Source: Algoriphagus oliviformis (GTDB lineage Bacteria > Bacteroidota > Bacteroidia > Cytophagales > Cyclobacteriaceae). From it: a DNA stretch of 64,000 bases. The position numbers were made by a program, and so were the translations under genes. The notes below the pieces were generated by a model. That model was not told the origin of the DNA. It made no database searches and saw nothing but the letters and a program-made list of their open reading frames with translations. This document shows, one piece after another, positions 45,033 to 54,775 of the stretch (position 1 is its first letter; each line of letters starts with the position of its first letter). The stretch is taken from the NCBI RefSeq assembly GCF_017254915.1, contig NZ_JAFKCT010000001.1, positions 1,230,808 to 1,294,807 of the forward strand, in the 5' to 3' direction.

Positions 45033-46103
45033 TTGCTGATCAAATTGTCATTGGTTGTAGTTTTACTTCTCTCTAGATGTACCCAAAAGGATATGAAAAG
45101 AGACCTTGTAATCGAATTTGGCGAGGTGGATTCCATATTTCTTGAGACGGGAAATGTGGTTTATCAAAATGCCAAGTTTAGAGTTTCAGATCAAAACCAA
45201 AAGATGCTGATTCAACACAGCACGCAACTTTTTTTGTATGACTTTGCTGTCGATTCTATTGTCAAATCTATTGAATTGGACACGCTCCCGCTAGTCCTTC
45301 CTGAGGTGAATTTGGGAGGCGCTTTGTATTCCGATGTGGATCAAAGTATTGCATTGTTTTTTCCTCAAAAAGCTAAAATATATCATTTGGATTCCGGGTA
45401 TAATTTAGTTAAGGAGCTCAGTTTAAGTCGACTGGATGACATAGGTCATATGTTTTTGCCATATGGGGAGGTTTTCTATTATAATCCTGCAAAGAACCTC
45501 TATTATATAGGAATGATGAAGAATGAGGGTGACATAGTGGGTTTTTTGGAAGACACGCGGTTTGTGGGGATTTTTGATTCAAAAACGGGTCAATTAATAG
45601 ACCAATTTGCAGGGTTTTCCGAAGAACGAAAGGCTCATCGATTCGAGGTTTTAAGCGAAGGCTTGTTTTACATGGATGTCCATTCCGATGAGTTTTATAT
45701 CAGAGATGTCGTTGGCAGTCAGACCGTGACGAAATGGGATCTTTCAGGTAAATGGATGGGAAGCTATAGGCTGGGTTCAGAGAGGATGAATATGGAGCTG
45801 CAACCATATAGCGAAGGTGATTTTGCAGAAGGCAAACGAAGTGACTATTTCTATGGCCTTAAAGTTATCGGCGAAGACCGGGTCGTTTCCAATATCTTCT
45901 TGCGGGATTATCCTGACGGAAAAGAGAGGATTGAAGGTTTACTATTAGTTGAGGATTTTACGAAAAATCGGAGCTACTCCAAGGAAATTTACCCTTTTCA
46001 AAAAATTGTACATGTAAGCGATTCCACTATTTGGATGGTCAGAAATCACCCTCTTACAGAAGATATGGTCTTAGTGGCGATAGAATATAGTCTGGAAAAA
46101 TGA
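45033..46103 (+). CDS. DUF4221-like beta-propeller lipoprotein, module 2
   Basis: This lipoprotein of about 356 residues starts at TTG 45033, giving LIKLSLVVVLLLSRCTQKD, a compact lipoprotein signal with Cys at residue 16. The alternative ATG at 44970 would add 21 residues, overlap the peptide gene and place the start before the hairpin. The mature part has propeller-like blades: QKMLIQHSTQLFLYDFAVDS, QSIALFFPQKAKIYHLDSGY, RFVGIFDSKTGQLIDQFAGF. It resembles the module 1 protein in plan more than in sequence. The coding region is AT-richer than its neighbours, suggesting transfer. It is paired with the second small peptide. Confidence 0.72.
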   Translation: MLIKLSLVVVLLLSRCTQKDMKRDLVIEFGEVDSIFLETGNVVYQNAKFRVSDQNQKMLIQHSTQLFLYDFAVDSIVKSIELDTLPLVLPEVNLGGALYSDVDQSIALFFPQKAKIYHLDSGYNLVKELSLSRLDDIGHMFLPYGEVFYYNPAKNLYYIGMMKNEGDIVGFLEDTRFVGIFDSKTGQLIDQFAGFSEERKAHRFEVLSEGLFYMDVHSDEFYIRDVVGSQTVTKWDLSGKWMGSYRLGSERMNMELQPYSEGDFAEGKRSDYFYGLKVIGEDRVVSNIFLRDYPDGKERIEGLLLVEDFTKNRSYSKEIYPFQKIVHVSDSTIWMVRNHPLTEDMVLVAIEYSLEK

Positions 46104-46234
46104 GGATAGGCGTTGCCAGTGAGTTTTTCGGATGTATTAGTTCTTCTACTTTGGAATCATAAATCTCCGTGCATTATTCACAAAAGGTCATATCTTGGAG
46201 TTCCTTTCCCGATTAACCAGAAACGTTACCCTGC

Positions 46235-47302
46235 ATGAGAAACCTTCTTTTTGGTCTTTCCCTTTTGTTTTTTGCCTGCTCCGAAGCCAAGGACGGCTCC
46301 CAAGAAATTCCCGCGGAGTCCTTCCGCAGCGAAGTCGCCGCCACCGAAGTTCGCACGGCGACTGCCGAGCGCAAGAGCTTCGACTACCTGGTCAATGCCA
46401 TCGGCAAGCTGGAGGCTCAGTCCGAGGTCAAGGCCCTGGTGGAGCGCGAGGGCTATCTGGAAGAGGTGCTGGTGCTGGAAGGGCACTCGGTACAGAAGGG
46501 TCAGTTGATTGCGAGACTGGATAGGCGGGAGGCGGAGTTTGCCGTGGAAAAGGCCCGCATCGCTGTCGTCAAGGCCCAGTCCGAGTTGGAAGTGCTGAAA
46601 AACCAATACCATCTGGCCTTGGAATCCCAGGACACGGCCGTCGCCAAGTTGGTACAAAACCGCATCCTGGTCAACAGCGGCCTGTCCCTGGCCGAGGTCG
46701 AGCTGAAGGAAGCCGAGCTTAACCTCGCCCGCTGCGAGGTGCGTGCGCCCGTGTCGGGGCAGATCGCCAATATCAAGTTTAAACAGGGTAGTCTGGTGAC
46801 CAAAAACGCCGAGTTTGCGGAAATTCTATCCACCGACCAGCTCCTGCTACGGGTGAAAGTATTGGAATCGGACATCCCACTTGTTTCCTCCGCACAAAAG
46901 GCCGAAGTCTATCCCATCTCCGATCCCCAAAATGCACTCGTCGGCACCGTCACCGCCATCAATCCCAAGGTGGACGAAAACGGCCTCGTCCAGGTCTCCC
47001 TCACGCTGAATTCTTCCAAAAACCTCCTGCCCGGCATGAATGCCCGCGCGGTGATCCGCGCCCCACAGAGCAACAGCCTGGTCGTGCCCAAGGATGCAGT
47101 GGTCTATCGCTCCGGCCGAGCGGTGGTCTTTACCGTGGAAGGCGGCAAGGAGTCCAAGTGGAACTACGTGGAGGTGGGCAAGGACAATGGGCGTGAGATC
47201 GAGATCCTCGAGGGAATCCCCGAAAACAGCACCGTCATCACCAGCAACAACCTACAGCTCGCCCACCAGGCTCCGATACAAATCGCCAACGACACCCTAT
47301 GA
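46235..47302 (+). CDS. RND periplasmic adaptor lipoprotein (membrane fusion protein)
   Basis: This 355-residue adaptor bridges an inner-membrane RND pump and an outer-membrane channel. It starts with a signal peptide and lipobox LFFAC (Cys 15). Features include the lipoyl/hairpin region (VNAIGKLEAQSEVKALVERE, LIARLDRREAEFAVEKARIA), then a coiled coil and second half-motif LARCEVRAPVSGQIANIKFK. The beta-barrel and membrane-proximal domains follow (VGTVTAINPKVDENGLVQVS, LLPGMNARAVIRAPQSNSLV). Its stop overlaps the next gene as ATGA. It heads a three-gene pump operon. Confidence 0.93.
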   Translation: MRNLLFGLSLLFFACSEAKDGSQEIPAESFRSEVAATEVRTATAERKSFDYLVNAIGKLEAQSEVKALVEREGYLEEVLVLEGHSVQKGQLIARLDRREAEFAVEKARIAVVKAQSELEVLKNQYHLALESQDTAVAKLVQNRILVNSGLSLAEVELKEAELNLARCEVRAPVSGQIANIKFKQGSLVTKNAEFAEILSTDQLLLRVKVLESDIPLVSSAQKAEVYPISDPQNALVGTVTAINPKVDENGLVQVSLTLNSSKNLLPGMNARAVIRAPQSNSLVVPKDAVVYRSGRAVVFTVEGGKESKWNYVEVGKDNGREIEILEGIPENSTVITSNNLQLAHQAPIQIANDTL

Positions 47303-50300
47303 TCCGATTTTTGCTGGAGCGGCCCATTGCGGTCATGATGTCTTTTTTGGCTTTGCTGGTGTTTTCGGCGATTGTTTTCCGCCTGCTGCCGATCTCGCTT
47401 TTGCCGCCCATCGACGTGCCTCAGATCGTGGTGAAGGTCACCTATCCCAATGCCTCCCCAGAGTCCATCGAGCAAAACGTCCTCCAGGACATTCGCGAGG
47501 GGCTGATCACGCTGAACGGGCTGGAGGAAATGGAGAGCAAAGCCGGTTCGGAGATCGGAACCGTGCGCTTGACCTTTGACTACGGGACGAAAATGGAGCT
47601 GGCCTATATCGAGGTCAACGAAAAGATCGACCGCCTGACCAATTCCCTTCCCAAAGACCTGCCCCGACCGGAGGTCATCCGCATCAACACCTCCGATATC
47701 CCGGTGGCACGCGTCCAGGTCATTCCCAAAGCCGATATTGACCCAGTTGAGGTCAGTCTCTTGGCAGAAAATGTACTCAAAAAGCGCATCGAGCAGCTGC
47801 CGGGCGTTTCTCTGGTGGACATCAACGGCAAGCGGGAGCGCATCATCTCCGTGGAGCCGGACGAGCACGCACTGGCCGCTCTGGGCATGACCCAAAAGGA
47901 GCTGATCGATGCCGTTCAGGCCGGAAACGCCGAGCTTCCGGGGATCTCAGTGAAGGACGGGCAGTTTCGCTATTTCCTCCGGCTGGCGACGCGGGTGGAC
48001 ACGCCGACCGACATCGAGTCCCTGCCCGTTCGCTCGCCTAGTGGAGCCATCGTGCCACTCGGGCGTGTTGCCAAAGCCCGCTACGAAACCCAGGAAATGT
48101 TGGGATTTCACCTCTTCGGAATGCAGGAAGGTCTGGTCATTACCGTTCACAAGCAGGCCGCGGCCAAGATGAATGAGCTGATTCCTGAGCTGAAAAAGTC
48201 CCTGGAGCTCTTCCGTGCTGACTATCCGCAGGTGGATTTTGCCCTTACCCAAGACCAAAGCAGCCTGCTCAACGCCGCCATCTCCAACCTGCAGACCAGC
48301 TTGCTCTTCGGGGGAGTTTTCGCCTTTGCCATCCTTTTTCTCTTCATCAAGGACTTCCGCATTCCCCTGATCATGGGCATCAGTTTGCCGACTTCCCTGC
48401 TGATCAGCTTTCTGGTCTTTTACTTTTTCGACATCTCGATCAACATCATCTCCCTCTCCGGTCTGGCGCTGGGCATAGGCATGCTGATCGACAACGCGAT
48501 CATCGTCCTGGACAACATCACCCGGAAGCGGGAGTCCGGCCTCGGCCTCTTCGAGTCCTGCGTGCAGGGCGCCAACGAGGTGATGGGCGCGCTGATCAGT
48601 TCGGTGTTGACCACGCTGGCCGTGTTTGTGCCGCTGGTGTTCCTGAGCGGAATATCGGGGGCTTTGTTTTACGACCAGGCCGTGGCCGTGGCGGCGATCC
48701 TGTCGGTGTCGCTTTTGGTCGCCTTTGTACTGCTGCCCCTGCTGTATTGGCTGATTTTCCGGGTGGGAAAAAGGGACGTGCTGCGTGGCGAACCCAGCGC
48801 TTTTCTCAAGACACTGCGGGTTTACGAGCGGGCTTTTGACTGGATTTTTGCACGAAGAAAAGTCGCCCTGATCGGTTTCTTTGTCCTGATTCCATTGGGC
48901 TTGGCTTTGGGGCTGCTGCTGGATACGCAAGGCCTGCCGGAGATCGAAAAGCCCGACGCCAGTCTGGAGATCGACTGGAACGAGCCGATTTCGGCTGCGC
49001 AAAACCGCGACCGAATGCTGGGGCTCATCAGCGATATCAAAGACTACAGCCAGGCCGAGGCCGATGTAGGCGTACGTCAGTTCCTGCTTTTCGACGGGGA
49101 CAATTCCATCCAGAAGTCCCTGCTGTACCTGCTTTTCCCTTCGGAAAAAGAGAAAGATGAACAGCTCAACCTCCTGCGGGAAAAGCTGGGGAAGGAATAT
49201 CCGCTCGCGACCTTTGTGCTGGGTGACGCACCCAATGCCTTTGACCAGCTCTTCAGCTCCAGCCAGCCGTACTATGAGGTGCGCTGGAAAGACCTGAGCC
49301 AGAAAAAGCCCGTGCCGGCCGAGAAGATGGAACCTTGGCTGGAGACTTTCCCGGCCGAATCCTGGGAGCCCGGCCCTGGACTTCTGGAGGAAAGCTCGGT
49401 GCTTTTCACCCTGCTCCCCGATCGCCTCGCCCTGTACCAAATCCCCGTTTCCGAAGTGCAGGAGCAGCTTTCCCGACTGTTTGGGGTATATACGATCACG
49501 GATATCCGTCGCTTTGGGGAGATCACGCCGATCCGCCTGCGCGAGAGCCAGGCGCGCTTCGAGGACCTGCTGCGCACCACGCGGATCTATGCTTCCGATA
49601 GCACTTCCTATCCGCTGGGACAGTTTGTCGACTACCGCTATGCCGACCAGTACAAGTACGTGACCGCCGACCGCGGTGGGATCTACCAGAGCGCGGAGAT
49701 CAATTCCAATGATCCGGAGAGCCTCCGTGCCGAATATACCCGCTGGGCTGCCGACAAGAATCTGGCCGTGGAGGCCAAGGGGCAATATTTCGCAGACCGC
49801 GAAAATGTGCGCCAACTGATCGGGATCTTGGGCATCTCGGTGCTGCTGCTGTATTTCATCTTGGCGGCACAGTTTGAGAGCTTTGTGCAGCCGCTGATCG
49901 TGGTGTTTACCCTGCAACTGGGCATTGCCGGGGCTTTTGTGGTGCTTTTGCTTTGCGGAGCCACCCTCAATGTCATGTCGGCCATCGGCCTGGTGGTGAT
50001 GCTGGGGATCATGGTCAACGATGCCATCCTAAAGATCGATACGATCAACCGGCTGAAGGAAGAATATGCTGCCGAGCTGAGCCTGAACGCCAAACAGATC
50101 CGGGAAAAGGCCATCCACGAGGCGGGGAAGATCCGTCTGAAGCCCATCCTGATGACTTCGATCACCACCATTTTGGCGCTGGTGCCGATCATTTTCAGTT
50201 CGGGCTTGGGTGCGGATTTGCAGCGGCCTCTGGTTTTTGCGGTGATCGGGGGCTTGACGATTGGTACGGTCACGGCGCTGTTTTTTGTGCCGCTGATGTA

Positions 50301-50343
50301 TTGGTTTTTTGATACGACGGTGGGAAAAAGGGAAAAGCTATGA
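47299..50343 (+). CDS. RND efflux permease, first subunit
   Basis: This 1014-residue inner-membrane pump of the RND superfamily uses proton antiport to expel substrates. The N-terminus MIRFLLERPIAVMMSFLALL and LLPISLLPPIDVPQIVVKVT are classic, with two large periplasmic loops and twelve membrane helices. The TM4 region reads GIGMLIDNAIIVLDN, so Asp-Asn replaces the Asp-Asp pair of AcrB. The second half has FILAAQFESFVQPLIVVFTL and MSAIGLVVMLGIMVNDAILK. It overlaps both neighbours by 4 bp. The substrate is unknown. Confidence 0.93.
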   Translation: MIRFLLERPIAVMMSFLALLVFSAIVFRLLPISLLPPIDVPQIVVKVTYPNASPESIEQNVLQDIREGLITLNGLEEMESKAGSEIGTVRLTFDYGTKMELAYIEVNEKIDRLTNSLPKDLPRPEVIRINTSDIPVARVQVIPKADIDPVEVSLLAENVLKKRIEQLPGVSLVDINGKRERIISVEPDEHALAALGMTQKELIDAVQAGNAELPGISVKDGQFRYFLRLATRVDTPTDIESLPVRSPSGAIVPLGRVAKARYETQEMLGFHLFGMQEGLVITVHKQAAAKMNELIPELKKSLELFRADYPQVDFALTQDQSSLLNAAISNLQTSLLFGGVFAFAILFLFIKDFRIPLIMGISLPTSLLISFLVFYFFDISINIISLSGLALGIGMLIDNAIIVLDNITRKRESGLGLFESCVQGANEVMGALISSVLTTLAVFVPLVFLSGISGALFYDQAVAVAAILSVSLLVAFVLLPLLYWLIFRVGKRDVLRGEPSAFLKTLRVYERAFDWIFARRKVALIGFFVLIPLGLALGLLLDTQGLPEIEKPDASLEIDWNEPISAAQNRDRMLGLISDIKDYSQAEADVGVRQFLLFDGDNSIQKSLLYLLFPSEKEKDEQLNLLREKLGKEYPLATFVLGDAPNAFDQLFSSSQPYYEVRWKDLSQKKPVPAEKMEPWLETFPAESWEPGPGLLEESSVLFTLLPDRLALYQIPVSEVQEQLSRLFGVYTITDIRRFGEITPIRLRESQARFEDLLRTTRIYASDSTSYPLGQFVDYRYADQYKYVTADRGGIYQSAEINSNDPESLRAEYTRWAADKNLAVEAKGQYFADRENVRQLIGILGISVLLLYFILAAQFESFVQPLIVVFTLQLGIAGAFVVLLLCGATLNVMSAIGLVVMLGIMVNDAILKIDTINRLKEEYAAELSLNAKQIREKAIHEAGKIRLKPILMTSITTILALVPIIFSSGLGADLQRPLVFAVIGGLTIGTVTALFFVPLMYWFFDTTVGKREKL

Positions 50344-53300
50344 CGCCATTTCGGGTTTTGGTCGCTTTTGTGGTGCTGGGGATCCTGGGCTTTGCCACGG
50401 TGCCCCTGCTCTCCGTCGACCTCAATCCCCGGGAGCGGGAGCCGGTGCTGAGCATCGATTTTGGCATCCCGCAGTCCTCCCCCGAGATCATCGAGAAGCT
50501 GGGGACTTCCCCGCTGGAGGGGGCTTTTTCCCAACTGACTGAGCTCAAAAAAATCACCTCTACCTCCAACTACGACCGGGGCTCCATCACGCTGCGCTTT
50601 GACAAGAAGGCGGACATGGAGCTGAAAAAGTTTGAGGTGCTGGCGCTGATCCGGCAGGTCTATCCCCAGCTGGACGAGCGCCTGAGCTATCCTGTGGTGA
50701 CCCAAAGCGCCGAGTCGCGCACGGACTTTAAGACTCCCATTCTGACCTACAGCATCAATGGGCCTTTTGCTTCCTTTGAGATCAAAAAGATCGCCGAGGA
50801 CGTGGTCAAGCCCGCCTTGACGCAATTTGCCGAGGTGGAGGAGGTGCAGGTGCGCGGGGCAAACGACCTGCAGGTCTTCGTCAACTTCGATGTGCAAAAG
50901 ATGCAGGCCTTTGGCATTTCGCGGAGCTTCCTCGGGCAGCAGATCGCGGAAGCCTTTGGTCAAAAGTACCCCGGCACGGTGTACACCAGCGAGGGCAAGA
51001 CGCTCTTTGTGACGCTGGACAGAAAGCTCCACAAGCTGGAGCAGCTCGAAAACCTGCTTATCCTGCAGACCGGTGGGATGGAAGTCCGGCTCCGCGACAT
51101 CGCCCAAGTCACGCTGGAGGAGGCGGAGGCCACGCGCTACTACCGCATCAACGGCAACAACTCCGTGACCCTGGCAGTCTACAACCGCGACGGCGTAAAC
51201 AAAGTCCTTTTGGCCAAGCAGCTACGTGCCTCCGTGGAAGCGGCCAAGGACAACCTTCCGGCGGGTTTCGAAGTCCGGCTGGAAAACGACGACACGGAGT
51301 TTCTCGAAAAGGAGCTCAACAAGATCTACCAGCGCTCTGGATTGTCCATCCTGATCCTGATCGCCTTCGTCTTCCTGATCAACCGCAACCTGAAATACCT
51401 CTCCATCCTTTTTTTGGGGATTTTGGTCAACCTGAGCCTCACAGCCATGGCGCTGTATTTTCTCAAAGTAGACCTCCAGCTCTACTCCATCGCCGGGCTC
51501 ACGATCAGCTTTGGCCTCATCGTGGACAATGCCATCGTGATGATCGACCACCTGTACAAGCACCGCAACCGCAAGGTCTTTTTGGCGCTGATGGCTGCCT
51601 CGCTGACCACGGTGGCCGCGCTGCTCATGGTGCTGCTGTTGCCGGAGGAAGACCGGAGAAACCTCACGGAGTTTTCCATCGTGGTCTCGGTCATGCTGGG
51701 CATCAGTCTGGTGATCGCGCTGTTTTTTACCCCGGCATTCTACGAGCTGCTCTTCAAAGAATCCGCCAAGGAGGGAAGGAAATTCACCTTGCCCCAGCTC
51801 CGAACCCGCGTCTCCTGGCTCAACCGCTACGAGCGTGGGATCGCTTTCACTGTCCGCTACCGCAAAACCTTTCTATTGGGCATGCTGCTGCTCTTTGGCA
51901 CGCCGATCTTTTTTCTCCCGGCCAAGTGGGAAGGACAGGACTGGTACAACAAGACCGTCGGGAATACCTTTTACCAAGAGGAAATCCGGCCCTATGTGGA
52001 CAAAGCCCTGGGAGGCACGCTGCGGATGTTTGTGCGGGGGGTGTATGAGAAAAGTGTGTACCGCGAGCCCGAAAAGACCCGCCTGTATGTGTCCGCCCGG
52101 CTTCCCTTTGGCAACACGCTGGAGCAGATGGATCTGATCATGCGGGAGTTTGAGGAGTATCTGAAAGGCGTGAAGGGCATCGACCAGTTTGTGACCTATG
52201 TGATGTCCGGACAGCAGGCGCAGATCGTGATCACCTTTGACGAGGCTTACGAAAATGGCGCTTTGCCCTATCAGCTGAAGGGGCGGCTCTCGGTCAAGTC
52301 CACCGACTGGAGCGGGGCGCAGTGGAATATCTACGGCGTGGGACAGGGATTCTATACCGGGGGTGGAAGTGACCAGATTCCGTCTTTTCGCGTCGAGATG
52401 AAGGGCTACAACTTTGACGAGCTGGAGCGACAGGCGGATATTTTGGCAGAAAAACTCAAAAAACACAAGCGCATCCCCGAGGTCAACACCAATGAGCGGG
52501 CTTCCTACTCCGAGCAGAAAACCCAGGAATACGTCATTCGCCTCGACCAAAACCAGATCGCCCTCGGCGGCACCAACCAGTACGAGGTGCTGAATGTGCT
52601 CCAGGATCTCTCCAAGCCGCGGATGACCTCCGCTTACCTGACCCTTGCCGACCAAAACTACGGGCTGATGATCCGCGAGAAGCAGGCGGAGGATTTCAGC
52701 AAGTTTGACTTGGAGAAGAAGGGACTGGTCAGCGGGGAAGACCGCATCCTGAAAGTGGCCGACTTTGGCACGCTGAATCTGGAGACCACGACCAATGCCC
52801 TGCACAAGGAAGACCGGCAGTACATCCGCATCGTGTCTTTTGAGTACATGGGTTCGGCCAAGTTTGGTAACGAGTATCTGGAGGAGGTGCTGGACGAGAT
52901 GAAGGCCCAGATGCCGATAGGTTACGAGGCCAAGAAGCAAGAATGGTCTTGGGGCACTGCCGCGGCCAAGCGCCAATACGGGCTCTTGGGACTGCTGATT
53001 CTGGGGATCTTCTTCATCTGCACCATCCTGTTTGAAAACTTCCGACAGCCTTTTTTCATCCTTTTCCTCATTCCCATCAGCTTTATTGGCCTGTTTCTGA
53101 TCTTTGCGGTCGGTGGCTTCAACTTTGACCGGGGCGGCTTTGCGGCCTTTGTGATGCTGGGCGGCTTGGCGGTGAATGCGGGCATCTTCATCCTCAACGA
53201 CCTGAACAATCGTACCTCGGGGGCTTTCAACCGAAACGTGCTCAAGTCCATCGCGGGCAAGGCGATCCCGATCCTGCTGACCGTTTTCTCGACCTGCTTC

Positions 53301-53441
53301 GGTCTGCTGCCCTTTATCCTGGAGGGACAAAACGAGATTTTTTGGTTTTCCCTGGCCATCGGCACCATCGGCGGATTGGTCTTCAGTCTGTTTGGCGTGT
53401 TTTGGGTGCTGCCGGTGATGATGTGGAAGGCGCGACAATAG
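50340..53441 (+). CDS. RND efflux permease, second subunit
   Basis: This 1033-residue protein is a second, diverged RND permease translated from the same operon, as in MdtBC-type heteromeric pumps. It begins MTPFRVLVAFVVLGILGFAT and has periplasmic loops and the TM4 segment LTISFGLIVDNAIVMIDHLY, again Asp-Asn. The C-terminal half includes FICTILFENFRQPFFILFLI and GFAAFVMLGGLAVNAGIFIL. The start overlaps the first permease stop by 4 bp. No TolC-type gene is present in the cluster, so an unlinked channel must serve it. The two may work as one heterotrimer; that is inference. Confidence 0.92.
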   Translation: MTPFRVLVAFVVLGILGFATVPLLSVDLNPREREPVLSIDFGIPQSSPEIIEKLGTSPLEGAFSQLTELKKITSTSNYDRGSITLRFDKKADMELKKFEVLALIRQVYPQLDERLSYPVVTQSAESRTDFKTPILTYSINGPFASFEIKKIAEDVVKPALTQFAEVEEVQVRGANDLQVFVNFDVQKMQAFGISRSFLGQQIAEAFGQKYPGTVYTSEGKTLFVTLDRKLHKLEQLENLLILQTGGMEVRLRDIAQVTLEEAEATRYYRINGNNSVTLAVYNRDGVNKVLLAKQLRASVEAAKDNLPAGFEVRLENDDTEFLEKELNKIYQRSGLSILILIAFVFLINRNLKYLSILFLGILVNLSLTAMALYFLKVDLQLYSIAGLTISFGLIVDNAIVMIDHLYKHRNRKVFLALMAASLTTVAALLMVLLLPEEDRRNLTEFSIVVSVMLGISLVIALFFTPAFYELLFKESAKEGRKFTLPQLRTRVSWLNRYERGIAFTVRYRKTFLLGMLLLFGTPIFFLPAKWEGQDWYNKTVGNTFYQEEIRPYVDKALGGTLRMFVRGVYEKSVYREPEKTRLYVSARLPFGNTLEQMDLIMREFEEYLKGVKGIDQFVTYVMSGQQAQIVITFDEAYENGALPYQLKGRLSVKSTDWSGAQWNIYGVGQGFYTGGGSDQIPSFRVEMKGYNFDELERQADILAEKLKKHKRIPEVNTNERASYSEQKTQEYVIRLDQNQIALGGTNQYEVLNVLQDLSKPRMTSAYLTLADQNYGLMIREKQAEDFSKFDLEKKGLVSGEDRILKVADFGTLNLETTTNALHKEDRQYIRIVSFEYMGSAKFGNEYLEEVLDEMKAQMPIGYEAKKQEWSWGTAAAKRQYGLLGLLILGIFFICTILFENFRQPFFILFLIPISFIGLFLIFAVGGFNFDRGGFAAFVMLGGLAVNAGIFILNDLNNRTSGAFNRNVLKSIAGKAIPILLTVFSTCFGLLPFILEGQNEIFWFSLAIGTIGGLVFSLFGVFWVLPVMMWKARQ

Positions 53442-53507
53442 CGAAAAATTTTAAGTTGAGGTCATATTTCCACTGGCTTGACCCGATCAACAGCCAAAAC
53501 GATTTTT

Positions 53508-54689
53508 ATGAGAAAGACAATTTTTGCGGCCCTGCTGGGGCTCGGACTGTGGAGCTGTGAAAGCCAAACCGCTTCGGAAACAGTGGGTCAAGACGCAACG
53601 GAGCCGACCTTGGAATTGGTCGACTCGGTGGTGGTGGAGTCGCTGGCCGAGCTCTCGCTCGGCGCGGTCAACACGGCAAATGGGCAGATGATCTTCAAAG
53701 ACCGGTTTTTGAAACAGTTTCTGCTTACAGCTGCGGACGGGACGATTCTGGACACCTTGGCGATCAAAGGGGACGGCCCTGATCAAGTGGCTTTCCCAAT
53801 GGAGATGGCTTTCATGGGTGATGGTCTGGTGGTGAAGGACATGTCGGCGGAGATGCCCTTGAATTTTTTCGGGCCGGATTTTCGAAAGGAAAAAACCGGA
53901 AAACCCATCGCCAAGGGCATTAATATGATCGAGGTCACCCGAACCCGTGTCAGCTTTTCTCCTTTTCAATCCCAGGGGAAGACTCTCCTCGTCGGCACCG
54001 ACGCCAATGCCATCGAGCCGCAGCTTATGGCTCCCGAGGGGCAGAACGCGGAGTTTTATGACAAGGCAGAGTCCGGCTACGTCTATGATCCGACGACAGA
54101 TTCGCTCGTGAGATTCAATGCCTATCCGGACAGCTGGCTTCCGAAAAAGACCCGACAGTGGAAAGGGCAGGCTTTGCCCTATGCTTCTGCTTTGGGGGAA
54201 GATGGGACGATTGGCATTTTGCCAAGGGTGGGAAACCAACTGTTCTTTTTCCGATGGGAAAATGGACAGCTCGTTTCCACTCGAGAGGTAAAGCTAAGCC
54301 ACCCGGATCGGAACGAAACCTTGGAAATAGATCCTTTGGACCAGCCATTTCTCCATCCGGTCTTTTCGGATTTGAAGGGAGGAGGCCAGTATTTTTTGGT
54401 CGAGTTTCATACAGAAATCCCGAAGGCCGTCCGGGATGAGTTCCGGGCAAAAAACGAGAATTACATCAATGACCCTGCGTTTAACGAGGCGTTCCGAAAG
54501 TATAGAAAGGCAAAGTATATTTTGGTGGATCAATCTGGGCAGAGCAAAGCGATTGCCGAACTGCCGGTGCAAGGATCTGTCCACTACTTTGACAAAAACG
54601 ATGTGCTCTACATCAAGCCAAGCTCCGAGGTGGAGAAGGACTACAATGTTTTTTACCGCTATCAGGTTTCTGGGGGAGCTATGGATTGA
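53508..54689 (+). CDS. Six-bladed beta-propeller lipoprotein (DUF4221-like)
   Basis: This 393-residue lipoprotein starts at ATG 53508 (MRKTIFAALLGLGLWSCESQ) with lipobox LWSC (Cys 17). The mature part reads as a propeller: NTANGQMIFKDRFLKQFLLT, FPMEMAFMGDGLVVKDMSAE, YASALGEDGTIGILPRVGNQ, SVHYFDKNDVLYIKPSSEVE. Overall plan and size match the two module lipoproteins at 42.9 and 45.0 kb, but no small cysteine peptide precedes it. It lies 66 bp after the RND operon and may be co-transcribed with it. The function is unknown. Confidence 0.78.
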   Translation: MRKTIFAALLGLGLWSCESQTASETVGQDATEPTLELVDSVVVESLAELSLGAVNTANGQMIFKDRFLKQFLLTAADGTILDTLAIKGDGPDQVAFPMEMAFMGDGLVVKDMSAEMPLNFFGPDFRKEKTGKPIAKGINMIEVTRTRVSFSPFQSQGKTLLVGTDANAIEPQLMAPEGQNAEFYDKAESGYVYDPTTDSLVRFNAYPDSWLPKKTRQWKGQALPYASALGEDGTIGILPRVGNQLFFFRWENGQLVSTREVKLSHPDRNETLEIDPLDQPFLHPVFSDLKGGGQYFLVEFHTEIPKAVRDEFRAKNENYINDPAFNEAFRKYRKAKYILVDQSGQSKAIAELPVQGSVHYFDKNDVLYIKPSSEVEKDYNVFYRYQVSGGAMD

Positions 54690-54699
54690 TTTTTAGATA

Positions 54700-54739
54700 A
54701 AAAGAAAACTCTCCAAGGGGTTTCAAATCCTTGGAGAGT
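54700..54739 (-). terminator. Intrinsic terminator for the 54776-56143 gene
   Basis: ACTCTCCAAGG pairs with CCTTGGAGAGT around a ten-base loop. Read on the minus strand it ends in TTTTCTTTTTATC, so it serves the oxidoreductase gene on that strand. It may also stop the converging propeller gene. Confidence 0.8.
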
Positions 54740-54775
54740 CCTGAAATCCCAAATTTCGAATCTCAAATCTATTTC

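Noticed and set aside
47947..49917. 656-codon open frame on the minus strand inside the first RND permease gene
   Set aside because: It is the antisense shadow of a codon-biased, well-recognised permease; its translation is rich in Gln, His and Arg with no family features.
51873..53438. 521-codon minus-strand frame over the second RND permease
   Set aside because: Antisense shadow of a long membrane-protein gene with clear RND motifs; no signal or motif in the shadow.
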